Shown: one piece after another, positions 51,441 to 60,090 of the stretch
Layout of the letters: every line of letters begins with the position of its first letter
How positions within the stretch are numbered: the stretch's first letter is position 1
Assembly (NCBI RefSeq): GCF_900120405.1
Contig: NZ_LT635493.1
Span: 62,001 to 126,000, forward strand
Length of the DNA: 64,000 nucleotides
Direction of reading: 5' to 3'
Source of the DNA: Urinicoccus massiliensis
Lineage (GTDB): Bacteria; Bacillota; Clostridia; Tissierellales; Peptoniphilaceae
Made by a program: the position numbers and the translations under genes
Notes under the pieces: generated by a model
Told to the model about the DNA's origin: nothing
What the model saw: the letters and a program-made list of their open reading frames with translations, nothing else
Database searches by the model: none

Positions 51441-53888
51441 TTACACCTCTTTTCGCACAGGTGGTCTGGTATCAAAGGCATGGAGCAGTTCTTCAAATAC
51501 AGGGTGGAACTGTATCACACCGACACGACCATATAAATCACTGATAAGGCATTGCCCGTTTTCCAAATCACGCAATCGCTTCTGATTGTTTTCGTCCTCT
51601 GGGTCTACACCAAAAAAGGCTAAGGTCTTTTTAATCTCGTTAAGGTCAGTGGAACGAAATGCAAATTTTAAGCCGAGGTTATTTTTCAGTTTTTCATCTA
51701 AGAGGTCGTCTGTATTTTGGGTCACGAAATATACCCCAGCGTTCATAGCACGACCAGCCCGAACCAGCTTCATAGATAGTGTTTTTCCTTGTGCTACCTG
51801 TAAAAAGCTCCACGCTTCGTCTAAGTCAACAATTTTAAAAATGCTTCTGTCTGTATGGATAAAGTCTAACGCAAAGGTACTAATGACAATCAGCATTGCC
51901 ACCGATAGTAACTCCATTGTGGTATATTCCTCAAAGGAGGTTTCTTTATCGGGAAGTACCAAGTCGGCAACCTGTATGATGTTCAGTTGTTTTTCAAGAC
52001 TGATAGACTGCTCCACATATCCATCACTAAAGAGCAGATGTGCAAAGTCATAGTCTGTAAAACTTTCGATATGGTCGGCTATGCTGGTGCTTATTTGAGT
52101 TCCCTCAACCCGTAATTCCTCAATCACTTTCAGAAGACCTCGCACTTCACTATTAGTTACAGCACGAATGGCTTTTCGTAGAACAGGGAAACGGTCAGAA
52201 TCTCGTGATGAAATCCCCGTAAGGAACGTCAAAATGTCGATTGCCAGTGATTCAGAATCTTTGGGATTTTTCATAATCACGTAAGGGTCAAGTAAGCCTT
52301 TATTTTTCTCATCAGAAGTCAGATTGACAATATTAATTTCGTGAGCGATTTCTGGCAAGGTTTCTTTCCATCTGCCACGTTCCGCTTTCGGGTCAACAAT
52401 CACTGCTTGTGCCCCATAAAGCACTGCATAATAGACGATAAGGTTATTCGCAAAGGATTTTCCACCGCCTAGCGAACCTACAAAGGCAGACGCTAATGCA
52501 TTGGTTACTGAACCCTTAACCCCTTGACTGGCAAGAGCAGGTTTGAGGTAGACATTGCGTCCTGTATCTAAGCTATAGCCAACATAAATACCCTCATTTT
52601 CGCCAAGCATTTGAGTAGCACCGAAACCAAGTCCAGCTAAGAAATCAGAGGTTACATACTGAATATAGTCATTCATATAACGCTTGCTTGATGGTAAAAA
52701 TTCTTCATGTAAGCCCAGCATATCTCCAAATGGTCGTACCAACTTGACACTTAAATCGTCATAAAAATCTTTCACTTCATTACAACGACGTTTCAATTCG
52801 TCCAAGTCATTTGCGGAAACACGCACCACATAAGAGAGCTTATACATGGATTCCTTGCTTTGGTCTAAATTATTTTCCAGCTCATTGACACTTTCCAGAG
52901 CTTCCGCCACATTAGAGCTGGTTTCGTTATCACTTTGCCATGCGTGGTTATCTAGGTCTTTTAGTTCTTTCTTTTTATTACGAACGGTGCTTAGTGCTTT
53001 ACGGTTTGCCACGATTTCCACATTCATAGAAGTATCAATCGGGAATGTAAATTGCTGTTGCTGGTAGTAGAAGATTTCAGAGGACGGAAAGTCCAATTCG
53101 CCGACAATGCTGTTGATGGTAAAGTACGCCACATAGACGGTTTCGTCTTCCTGTTGAATTTTTAGGTATCGCTGTTTTTCTTCCACCAGACAACGGGTCG
53201 GTTTAATAAGGTCATAATATTTAATCAGCGTTTCATTATCCAGCTTCTTCTTTGATAGATGGTACTCATAATCTTCATAAGCTGTACCTGTCTGTCCATA
53301 AAGATGTTCAATCAGATAGCCGAAGTCGTCCTTATCCAGTCTACGGATTTTGAAACGACGAGAGATTTTATTTTCCAAGAGCTTTTCCATCTTCTGAAAA
53401 CGCAGGATTTCATCATTACTCATGCTGACAAAATCGCCCATTAGCTTATGGTTCACATCATAGACAAAATCAGACAAAGCATTTTTGGCTTCAACGGTAA
53501 GACTTTTCATAGAAAACTCTTGATCGTTGAGAAGCAACTTAAAGCCGATAAAGAAGCGGTAGTCCACTTGATTTTCGCCAATCATGGATATTAAAGCGTC
53601 TGTCTGTTGGTCGATTTTGTCATAGGCAATTACTTTGAGTTTGCCAGTTACTTCCTCTTTGGAACGTTCTTGTGCAGAACGTATGCTGGATTCTGTACTG
53701 ATTTGTAGAGCATGAATCTTGCCATCACGATTTTGTGCGATAAGCTGTCTGAAAGAATCATGCACTTGTATTTTCTGTTCTGGACTTAGGAATGAGTAAT
53801 TGTAAGGAATAAGCTCATAATAGGCGTAACATTCGCCATCTTTATTCCAGACCAGATTATTTTCAATGTATTTAATTGGATATGCCAT
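51441..53888 (-). CDS. orf16: Tn916 Orf16, VirB4-like conjugation ATPase
   Basis: An 815-residue ATPase powering transfer. Walker A is VGSLGGGKSFANN, Walker B is FKIVDLDEAWSFLQ, with YFVTQNTDDLLD further on. The start MAYPIKYIEN at 53888 follows TTAGGAGTG and gives the known Orf16 length; a frame 17 codons longer is rejected. Confidence 0.94.
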   Translation of the reverse strand: MAYPIKYIENNLVWNKDGECYAYYELIPYNYSFLSPEQKIQVHDSFRQLIAQNRDGKIHALQISTESSIRSAQERSKEEVTGKLKVIAYDKIDQQTDALISMIGENQVDYRFFIGFKLLLNDQEFSMKSLTVEAKNALSDFVYDVNHKLMGDFVSMSNDEILRFQKMEKLLENKISRRFKIRRLDKDDFGYLIEHLYGQTGTAYEDYEYHLSKKKLDNETLIKYYDLIKPTRCLVEEKQRYLKIQQEDETVYVAYFTINSIVGELDFPSSEIFYYQQQQFTFPIDTSMNVEIVANRKALSTVRNKKKELKDLDNHAWQSDNETSSNVAEALESVNELENNLDQSKESMYKLSYVVRVSANDLDELKRRCNEVKDFYDDLSVKLVRPFGDMLGLHEEFLPSSKRYMNDYIQYVTSDFLAGLGFGATQMLGENEGIYVGYSLDTGRNVYLKPALASQGVKGSVTNALASAFVGSLGGGKSFANNLIVYYAVLYGAQAVIVDPKAERGRWKETLPEIAHEINIVNLTSDEKNKGLLDPYVIMKNPKDSESLAIDILTFLTGISSRDSDRFPVLRKAIRAVTNSEVRGLLKVIEELRVEGTQISTSIADHIESFTDYDFAHLLFSDGYVEQSISLEKQLNIIQVADLVLPDKETSFEEYTTMELLSVAMLIVISTFALDFIHTDRSIFKIVDLDEAWSFLQVAQGKTLSMKLVRAGRAMNAGVYFVTQNTDDLLDEKLKNNLGLKFAFRSTDLNEIKKTLAFFGVDPEDENNQKRLRDLENGQCLISDLYGRVGVIQFHPVFEELLHAFDTRPPVRKEV

Positions 53889-54264
53889 AAAATTCACTCC
53901 TAACTGTCGTAATGGCTTCTTGTGGCTGGTTTCTGCCAAGGGTTACTTTTTTCCCTGCATAGGTCAGCTTTGGTCGCAGTGCATAAGCAATGACAGACTT
54001 CAAAAATCCATAAGGCTTTTTACCATCAAAGGTTTTTGTAGACATAAACCATGTGAAAGCCACAGGAATTCCAAAATATTTGAGAAATGCTCCCTCAATC
54101 ATGGAAAGAGGTGGCAAGTTGCCAAGTATCATAACCGCAAACAGTGACACGACAAACCACGTCATTTGCGTAAAGGTTATGGGAAACGGAAGTCTAAAAT
54201 CGTTGATGGAGTACAGCACTTTCTCAACAGACCAAATACTGGTATAGCTTCGTATTTTCTTCAT
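53872..54264 (-). CDS. orf17: Tn916 Orf17, TcpE-like membrane protein
   Basis: 130 residues with two hydrophobic helices (TWFVVSLFAVMILGNLPPLS; FLKYFGIPVAFTWFM). A small channel component. The start MKKIRSYTS follows AAGGATTG; 17 bases overlap with orf16. Confidence 0.92.
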   Translation of the reverse strand: MKKIRSYTSIWSVEKVLYSINDFRLPFPITFTQMTWFVVSLFAVMILGNLPPLSMIEGAFLKYFGIPVAFTWFMSTKTFDGKKPYGFLKSVIAYALRPKLTYAGKKVTLGRNQPQEAITTVRSEFYGISN

Positions 54265-54277
54265 AGAATCAATCCTT

Positions 54278-54775
54278 TCAATAGACGATTTCAAAAATCC
54301 CATAATTGGTTGTGATAAAAGTTCCCGAAATTTCTAAATCACGACCATAGGATTCGTAATCAATATAGTTTTGAAGACTGGTTGGCACTTCGCCCAATAC
54401 TCCAGTTTCTTCAATGTAGTAACGTGCGACATCTGCCATATCATCACAATCCGAGTGAATGATAATATCCTCTTGATGTTCGCTTAGTTCCTCAATACTT
54501 GAAAAATGAGTGAGCAGAGCAGATAGCTCGGATTGTAGTTCCTCTGGCAACTCCGATACCATTTCCCATAGGCGATTGAGTTCGCCAATAGAAGTGTATT
54601 CGTCAACCGTAAAGGGTAACTCATAATCGTGAATGGCGTATTCCTCGTATTCATCATTCAAGCCGATTTTCTCTTTGACTTCTTCAAAATCAATGGGAAA
54701 GGTAAACCAAGCACCGACTAATTCTCCTTCATTGTATTTACCTAAGTTGGCAATATAGACTTGCATATCGTCCAT
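54278..54775 (-). CDS. ardA: antirestriction protein ArdA (Orf18)
   Basis: A 165-residue acidic DNA mimic (MQVYIANLGKYNEGELVGAW at the start; many Asp and Glu) that blocks type I restriction during entry into a new host. Confidence 0.95.
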   Translation of the reverse strand: MDDMQVYIANLGKYNEGELVGAWFTFPIDFEEVKEKIGLNDEYEEYAIHDYELPFTVDEYTSIGELNRLWEMVSELPEELQSELSALLTHFSSIEELSEHQEDIIIHSDCDDMADVARYYIEETGVLGEVPTSLQNYIDYESYGRDLEISGTFITTNYGIFEIVY

Positions 54776-54891
54776 GTGTTCACGTCCTTTCTTTGTAGAG
54801 ATTCAAAAATCCCTACCGCACTTCGTTTGGTGTACCATTCTTTTGCGGAACATAAGAAAACCACTTATATTCCACAAAATAACGGTTTAAT

Positions 54892-55113
54892 TTAAGCACC
54901 GATAATGCGATTAAATAGCTCTAATAAAATGTCTTTTACTCCAGCAGCGTTGAACACCAAGCCCACCGCAATAATCGCAATGATGAGAAAGCCAATCAGT
55001 TTACTAAACTCACGCTTGAAGCCAAGATACAAGCCAATTACAACGATTGCTAAAAGTACCAGTGATTGAGCATTTGATAGAAACCAGTTATAAAGGTTTT
55101 GTCCAAAATTCAT
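54892..55113 (-). CDS. orf19: Tn916 Orf19, small membrane protein (TcpD-like)
   Basis: 73 residues, two hydrophobic helices (LVLLAIVVIGLYLGF; LIGFLIIAIIAVGLVF). Component of the mating channel. Confidence 0.92.
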   Translation of the reverse strand: MNFGQNLYNWFLSNAQSLVLLAIVVIGLYLGFKREFSKLIGFLIIAIIAVGLVFNAAGVKDILLELFNRIIGA

Positions 55114-55155
55114 AAAAATGTTCTCCTTTCTGTATGCAGTGAATTTGTATTTAAG

Positions 55156-56331
55156 TTATTTTTTTGTCGTTATCACGTCCTGTTCTTTTACCGACTGTTG
55201 CTTTAAAATCTGCTTGTGTCGGTCTGTCAGTTTCGCATGGTCGAGAATGTCTTTCACAACCTGCGTCTGGTTAATTTCATCAAGTGTAATAGCAACCTTT
55301 AAGGTCGGGGCGACTTGATGAGATAGCCAGTTTAGTGTCCTTTGGAAAGAGTAAGGCTCTGGTTTTGTGGTTAGCTTTAATCGTTCACGATTGTTTCCAA
55401 TAAACCATGCCCATTCTTCATTGAGTTTCCAATCGGAACGTGCTTTTGAATCGTCCTTATCCACAAAGCGGATATACCGATTGATAATCTTAAAAGCTGT
55501 ATGCTCTGGATTATCATAGACAAGTAAATCACGTACTGCATAATAGGCACGCTCATTTTTTAGTCGGATTTCAAAACGGTTTTTAACCTCTGCGTCTTCA
55601 ATGGGAATATCATTTTTCTTGTACTGCTCATAGTCCTTTTCATAGATACAGAAATAGACTTCGCTTTGTAATGAACCGATATAAAGCGTGTTTCCCATAC
55701 ATTCCTTTTCATCTTTGCGTACCAGTTCGCCACTGCGATAGCTCTTGAAACTGCGGAACACCGAAATACACTCTTCCTGTAGGCATTTTTCCGTCAGTGT
55801 GGGAATATTCAAAATCCCTGTTTTATCGTTGATGGCAAGGTCAAGGCGTTTCATCACGCCACCAGCCACCAAAGCGTCCATAAAGAACTCATACCAGCTT
55901 CTTTGTTGTGCTAGAAGATAGCTTTCAAATTGTCTGCACCCACGACCTTTTAATTCCACCAGAACACCTTTGTCTATCTCATGAGAGCAGAGAACGAATA
56001 TATCGCCTAAGGCATAATGTTCTGAATAAGAATAAAAGCCATAGTCTTCATGAAGAAAATAGGAAAGTTTCAATTGCAATATTTCTTCAACCACATGCTG
56101 TACGTCCATTGTGGGAAAGCGAATCCTTACATAGTCAAAGAGCATTTCAAGTGGGGCATCGGGATTGAAGCGTTCCAGAGTTTCCCAAAGGGATTGTTGC
56201 AACTCGTCTGATGGCTTAACCTTGCCAGTTTCAATGTCGCTAAGATATTGCCTTGTAATGCCTGTAGCAATAGCCAGTCGGTTTTGAGATAGCCCATAAG
56301 CCAACCGTTTTTCCTTTAAATGCTGTATCAA
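55156..56331 (-). CDS. orf20: Tn916 Orf20, relaxase (Rep_trans/MobT family)
   Basis: 391 residues. The N-terminal XRE helix-turn-helix (YGLSQNRLAIATGITRQYLS) is followed by a replication-initiator-type relaxase domain (AYYAVRDLLVYDNPEHTAFK). It nicks oriT together with Int. TTG start at 56331; an upstream CTG codon in frame, after GGAGG, is a possible longer start. Confidence 0.93.
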   Translation of the reverse strand: MIQHLKEKRLAYGLSQNRLAIATGITRQYLSDIETGKVKPSDELQQSLWETLERFNPDAPLEMLFDYVRIRFPTMDVQHVVEEILQLKLSYFLHEDYGFYSYSEHYALGDIFVLCSHEIDKGVLVELKGRGCRQFESYLLAQQRSWYEFFMDALVAGGVMKRLDLAINDKTGILNIPTLTEKCLQEECISVFRSFKSYRSGELVRKDEKECMGNTLYIGSLQSEVYFCIYEKDYEQYKKNDIPIEDAEVKNRFEIRLKNERAYYAVRDLLVYDNPEHTAFKIINRYIRFVDKDDSKARSDWKLNEEWAWFIGNNRERLKLTTKPEPYSFQRTLNWLSHQVAPTLKVAITLDEINQTQVVKDILDHAKLTDRHKQILKQQSVKEQDVITTKK

Positions 56332-56459
56332 AGTTTGTTCATTCAGTTAAATCCCTCCAATTAAAAAAGGTATGTCAACTATTGAAGCTCATTTGACATA
56401 CCACGAAATTTTCTAAACTCCTTGTAACCAAAGAATTTTCTGCTATTTTTTTGACTGTT

Positions 56460-56536
56460 TCCTGTCGATTTGTACCCCCCTGTTAGATACGGGGGGTTAG
56501 GTGCTGGCGTGGCTATCGCCACACCAGCCAGCAAGA
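56460..56536. other. Tn916 oriT region
   Basis: The segment between orf20 and orf21 holds CCCCC-TGTTAGATACG-GGGGG (about 56476-56497) and GGCGTGG/CCACACC-type inverted repeats, as in Tn916 oriT. The relaxase nick is expected next to this hairpin. Confidence 0.85.
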
Positions 56537-57931
56537 TCAGTCCACACCTGCGACTTTCGCTTCGCACGTCGCCTGCGTGGACTGTCTGCTGTTGGTTAGT
56601 TTTTTTATTTCCTCCAAAAAGTCATGACCTTTTGGTACTAAGGGAGTGTAAAATTCTGATATGACACTTGTTCCCACATCAACATAGCCACGACCTTTGA
56701 TTTGTTTTAAGAAGAAATCTTTTTGTACATCACTGCCAAACATCATGCCATAGCCCATTTCAGACATTCTTCCAAGTGCCACTCTGAAATTAAACTGGTC
56801 ACGGATTCCGTCGCCTAAATATTTTGCGTCTGGACGTTGACAAGCCAGTATTAAAAAGAAGCCAGCTTGACGACCTAACATGACAATCTGTTTGAGCTTG
56901 TTTAAGACTGCGGTATTTTCTTTATTTCCCAGCATTTCCATGAAAGCCACGTATTCATCAAAGATAAGAAAGTTTGCAGGAAGTCCTAAGTAGGCATAGT
57001 TCTCGCCAGTCTTATAGTTTTCCATCTCTTTCATAGCTTCACTTCGTGCCATCATTTCATCATAGAAACGGTCAATGCAGGAGAGCATATCTTCTTTTCT
57101 GTAGTAGACATTCCCCATCACAGAGCCTAAGTCGGCAAGGTCGGCGTTCTTTGGGTCAAGAATATAGAGCTTAGAATCTGTATAAAGCAAGGCTTCAATC
57201 AGTGTCAGTATAAAGTAAGTTTTACCGCCACCTGTACCACCAGCTATGAGCATGTGAGGGAGCTTGTCATATTCCCACCATACGTTTTCCATCAAGCGTA
57301 GTTTGCCATCTTTGGCTTGGACTTCATCAATAGAAATACGACTGGCGATGGTGTCATAGAGCAGGGTATATTCCACATAAGAATCTTTTAACTCTTTATC
57401 CGTCAGCTCACAGTACAATCCGCTTTCTAATTTCTTTTCCAAGTGTAGGAGCTGGTCTTGATATTTTCCTAGCGTGATTTCCACTCGCATCTGTATTAAA
57501 CCATCTTTAAGGCGATAAAATATTTTGGGAAAGTAGGTTATCTTTTCCTTAGTACGACTGGACGAATCTTTGAAGAAGCCATCTGTTTTGACCTGTTCCG
57601 ATTCATACCACTTGTTTTCAAGTACCATCTTAGCCAGCTTTTGACGGTGGTACAGTTGTTTTACTGTATCATATCTATATCTTTTGAATAGAAATGCCAC
57701 CAGCAAGCAGACAAGAATTGCGACACTAACACTAATAACTAAATAGGGAATGTGAATCTTGTCTACTTGTGATAGGTTAAAGTCCTGCCAGTTAATCTGC
57801 TGGATTGTCTTCACATGAAACAGTCCGATAACCAGCAGGAAAATTGGCAGTAAGGACGCTACTGTAAAATGAAAGACTAAATCCTTGTCACTTGGGCGAA
57901 TCCTTTTACCACGAATGCCAAACTGTTTCAT
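56537..57931 (-). CDS. orf21: Tn916 Orf21, FtsK-like coupling protein (TcpA)
   Basis: A 464-residue DNA translocase: two N-terminal membrane helices, Walker A IAGGTGGGKTYFILT, Walker B FLIFDEYVAFM, then LACQRPDAKYLGDGIRDQ. It brings the relaxase-DNA complex to the channel. Confidence 0.94.
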   Translation of the reverse strand: MKQFGIRGKRIRPSDKDLVFHFTVASLLPIFLLVIGLFHVKTIQQINWQDFNLSQVDKIHIPYLVISVSVAILVCLLVAFLFKRYRYDTVKQLYHRQKLAKMVLENKWYESEQVKTDGFFKDSSSRTKEKITYFPKIFYRLKDGLIQMRVEITLGKYQDQLLHLEKKLESGLYCELTDKELKDSYVEYTLLYDTIASRISIDEVQAKDGKLRLMENVWWEYDKLPHMLIAGGTGGGKTYFILTLIEALLYTDSKLYILDPKNADLADLGSVMGNVYYRKEDMLSCIDRFYDEMMARSEAMKEMENYKTGENYAYLGLPANFLIFDEYVAFMEMLGNKENTAVLNKLKQIVMLGRQAGFFLILACQRPDAKYLGDGIRDQFNFRVALGRMSEMGYGMMFGSDVQKDFFLKQIKGRGYVDVGTSVISEFYTPLVPKGHDFLEEIKKLTNSRQSTQATCEAKVAGVD

Positions 57932-57970
57932 GCGGGATTTCCTCCTTTCTCTCTAGTGGAAGTAGCATGA

Positions 57971-58357
57971 CTATTTATCCGTGGCTGGCTCTTTTTTAGG
58001 TTGTGGCTGATTTTTAAAGGTACTGGAATCTTTCGTCAATACAATATCGTCTGCCTTGATATACCAGTCAACATCTGCCCCTCGGAAGGTAGCGGTAGCG
58101 ACGGTATCTGCAACTGGATTGATGATTTCCACTTTTGCGTTATAGTCAAACTCTTTCAAAGGAACACTGGCAGGAATACTCACTTGAATCATACGTCCTT
58201 GCCCTTTGGATTTTAAATCATAGGTACGTTCTTTGATTTCATCTGAAACCGTACCGTCGTCATTTTGGATTCGTACTTCACGACGGAGTGCTGAAAACTT
58301 TAATTCTCCAAATGTAGCGTCTTTATCTAATACAATGCCATTAGGTAATCTCATCAT
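57971..58357 (-). CDS. orf22: Tn916 Orf22, YdcP/DUF961 protein
   Basis: 128 residues; RLPNGIVLDKDATFGELKFS near the start. DUF961 proteins come in pairs at the left end of Tn916 elements and are involved in transfer, possibly as DNA-binding accessory proteins. It is paired with orf23. Confidence 0.92.
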   Translation of the reverse strand: MMRLPNGIVLDKDATFGELKFSALRREVRIQNDDGTVSDEIKERTYDLKSKGQGRMIQVSIPASVPLKEFDYNAKVEIINPVADTVATATFRGADVDWYIKADDIVLTKDSSTFKNQPQPKKEPATDK

Positions 58358-58372
58358 TTTTCCTCTCTTTCT

Positions 58373-58687
58373 TTATTCTTTTATCATGTCGTCCGCATGT
58401 AAAAGGTAATTTGTGAATCCACGAGTACCAATTTTATAGCCCTCTGCGGTAATACGTGGATTGACTAACATTACACGTTCCTCAAAGCCGAAATGTTTTT
58501 CTCCAGCTTCAGCAGGAAGCACCACCACAATATCATCTGCTCTTTGAACGTCAGAATAGAGGTTGTAGCTTCGAGATAAGACAGTTAATTGTCCGTTGAT
58601 TCTTCGCTGTTCTACTTTATCCTCGCCAGCAAATTCTAAATTGCCAAATGTTTTTTCCATGTTGGGAATCACAAATTTAAGTTCCAT
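58373..58687 (-). CDS. orf23: Tn916 Orf23, YdcP/DUF961 protein
   Basis: 104 residues; FVIPNMEKTFGNLEFAGEDK at the N-terminus. Same family as orf22. Sixteen bases upstream of it in the transfer operon. Confidence 0.92.
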   Translation of the reverse strand: MELKFVIPNMEKTFGNLEFAGEDKVEQRRINGQLTVLSRSYNLYSDVQRADDIVVVLPAEAGEKHFGFEERVMLVNPRITAEGYKIGTRGFTNYLLHADDMIKE

Positions 58688-58708
58688 ATTTTTACCTATC
58701 CTTTCTTT

Positions 58709-58789
58709 TTATTGTTTGATAAATCTTGTTTGTTTGATGGTCTTAAAGGGAGGGGAGCGACCTTTTGATTCTTGATTTTCTGTTTTCAT
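58709..58789 (-). CDS. orf24: Tn916 Orf24 peptide
   Basis: 26 residues (MKTENQESKGRSPPFKTIKQ at the start). ATG after GGAAGTGAACTT. First frame of the transfer operon; function unknown. Confidence 0.7.
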   Translation of the reverse strand: MKTENQESKGRSPPFKTIKQTRFIKQ

Positions 58790-58816
58790 AAGTTCACTTC
58801 CTTTCAAATATTGGGT

Positions 58817-58850
58817 AAAAAAATAGACACCTCATTTTTTGAAGTGTCTA
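58817..58850 (-). terminator. hairpin ahead of orf24
   Basis: TAGACAC (58824-58830) with GTGTCTA (58844-58850), partly paired inside, followed by TTTTTTT in minus-strand direction. It may limit read-through from outside into the transfer genes. Confidence 0.75.
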
Positions 58851-58933
58851 CCTATTAAATATTCAATTTTATTGGAAGTATCTTTGTATCTTCACTTTTC
58901 AAGGATAAATCGTCGTATCAAAGCTCATTCATA

Positions 58934-58955
58934 AGTAGTAAATTAGTAGTAAATT
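58934..58955. repeat. integrase arm-binding repeat (orf24 end)
   Basis: AGTAGTAAATTAGTAGTAAA followed by TT; matches 41182-41203 at all but one base, in the same orientation. Confidence 0.8.
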
Positions 58956-59034
58956 GAGTGGTTTTGACCTTGATAAAGTGTGATAAGTCCAGTGTTTATG
59001 CGGATAATTAGATTTTTATACTGTTTTTGTATAT

Positions 59035-59076
59035 AAAAAAGACATAGGCTATAGATAAACTCTAAGCTCATGTCTT
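59035..59076 (-). terminator. terminator of the CPBP gene, next to the transposon end
   Basis: AGACAT and ATGTCT (59040-59045, 59070-59075) with an inner AGC/GCT pairing, followed by T residues. The Tn916-family element begins about a dozen bases beyond. Confidence 0.72.
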
Positions 59077-59083
59077 ACTAAAT

Positions 59084-59689
59084 TTAAAGAAAAAATGCAA
59101 CATATAAACCAGCTAGTAAATTAGACACTGTATGTATGATAAAACTTGGAATAATTGATCCCTCTGATAACTTCTCGTTGATATATCCCATAGCATAGGC
59201 TATACACCCTGTAACAAAAATAATTAAAAGAGATTTTAATACACCTACAATAGGAAAAAACATCACTCCGTGAACCAGTCCAAACAATATTGATTGTATA
59301 AGATTTCCATTATTAAATCCTATTTTACTAACTAGCCTTTTAAGTGCAAATCCCCTAAACAAAATCTCCTCAGGTAAAGCAGTGTTAAGGGCTGCATAAA
59401 TTATAATAGGCAAAATAGCCTTGAATCTAAGTCCCGCAAACTCGCTAGTTGCATTATTAACTCCACTTAGACTATTTAGAAGAATTATGCCTATTATTAG
59501 ATAGATAATGGTTACTATAAATATTGATAATATCAAAGTCTTGTCTACCCTTTTAATTCTTTTAAGCCCTATCCATTCTGTAAATTTCTGATTTTTTCTA
59601 ACTTTAAAATACCAATAAACAAATGGTATAAGTGAAAATAAAACGATTTGAATTAAACTACTAATAAGTTTGTTAATTGCTAAACTCAT
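59084..59689 (-). CDS. CPBP-family intramembrane metalloprotease
   Basis: A 201-residue polytopic membrane protein with the Abi/CAAX motifs ALPEEILFRGFALKR (EExxxR), LFGLVHGVMFF and FIIHTVSNLLAGLY (His). Family members process prenylated proteins or bacteriocin-related peptides; no bacteriocin gene is visible here. Confidence 0.9.
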   Translation of the reverse strand: MSLAINKLISSLIQIVLFSLIPFVYWYFKVRKNQKFTEWIGLKRIKRVDKTLILSIFIVTIIYLIIGIILLNSLSGVNNATSEFAGLRFKAILPIIIYAALNTALPEEILFRGFALKRLVSKIGFNNGNLIQSILFGLVHGVMFFPIVGVLKSLLIIFVTGCIAYAMGYINEKLSEGSIIPSFIIHTVSNLLAGLYVAFFL

Positions 59690-59745
59690 AATCCCTCCTT
59701 GATATAATATAAAAATACATTTATATTATGCCCATATATACATAT

Positions 59746-60090
59746 TTAAAACTTGAGAAATGTAAAATATTTTTCATAACACCCTTTTAATATCTCAGCT
59801 AACGGATCTTTAGGCAATGGCCTAGAATATGGCAGCCTTACGTAGCTTTAGTTATATCATAATCTGTTAATTTATCCCTAAAATATTCAGTTCCTTCCTC
59901 TCCTAGATATACTTCTATATGATTTTTTGACGAAGCAAATTGAATAATATTTTTACCCTTCCAATATGTGGGTATACTCGAAAAAGTTTCTGTACTTTCT
60001 CATCAGGTATTTTCATGAGTATTCCACCCCTGCAGTCCTCGCTTTTTATTTCGAGCAATGCAAACACATCATTGAGAGTCTTATAATTTT
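59746..60090 (-). pseudogene. decayed DUF1801-like gene
   Basis: Three frames together give a DUF1801/YdhG-like C-terminal half: IPTYWKGKNIIQFASSKNHI, VYLGEEGTEYFRDKLTDYD, then after a shift RLPYSRPLPKDPLAEILKG to a stop at 59746. Frameshifts lie near 59985 (T run) and 59845. The part up to 60090 is open in another frame and may be the remnant N-terminus. It lies immediately behind the recombinase. Confidence 0.65.

Larger units (their letters stand above)
41047..59022 (-). mobile_element. Tn916-family conjugative transposon with tet(M)
   Basis: The order int, xis, orf8, orf7, orf9, orf6-like, tet(M), leader, orf13 to orf24 matches Tn916 read backwards, and the length of about 18 kb fits. 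Near both ends lie AGTRGTAAATTAGTAGTAAA repeats (41182, 58934). The ends carry GGATAATTAGA in inverted orientation (41057-41067 and 59002-59012). Exact ends are approximate to a few bases. All transfer genes look intact. Confidence 0.95.

Noticed and set aside
56379-56567. 62-codon minus-strand frame over oriT
   Set aside because: It overlaps the end of orf21 and the oriT hairpin, has no ribosome site, and its sequence is that of the oriT repeat region.
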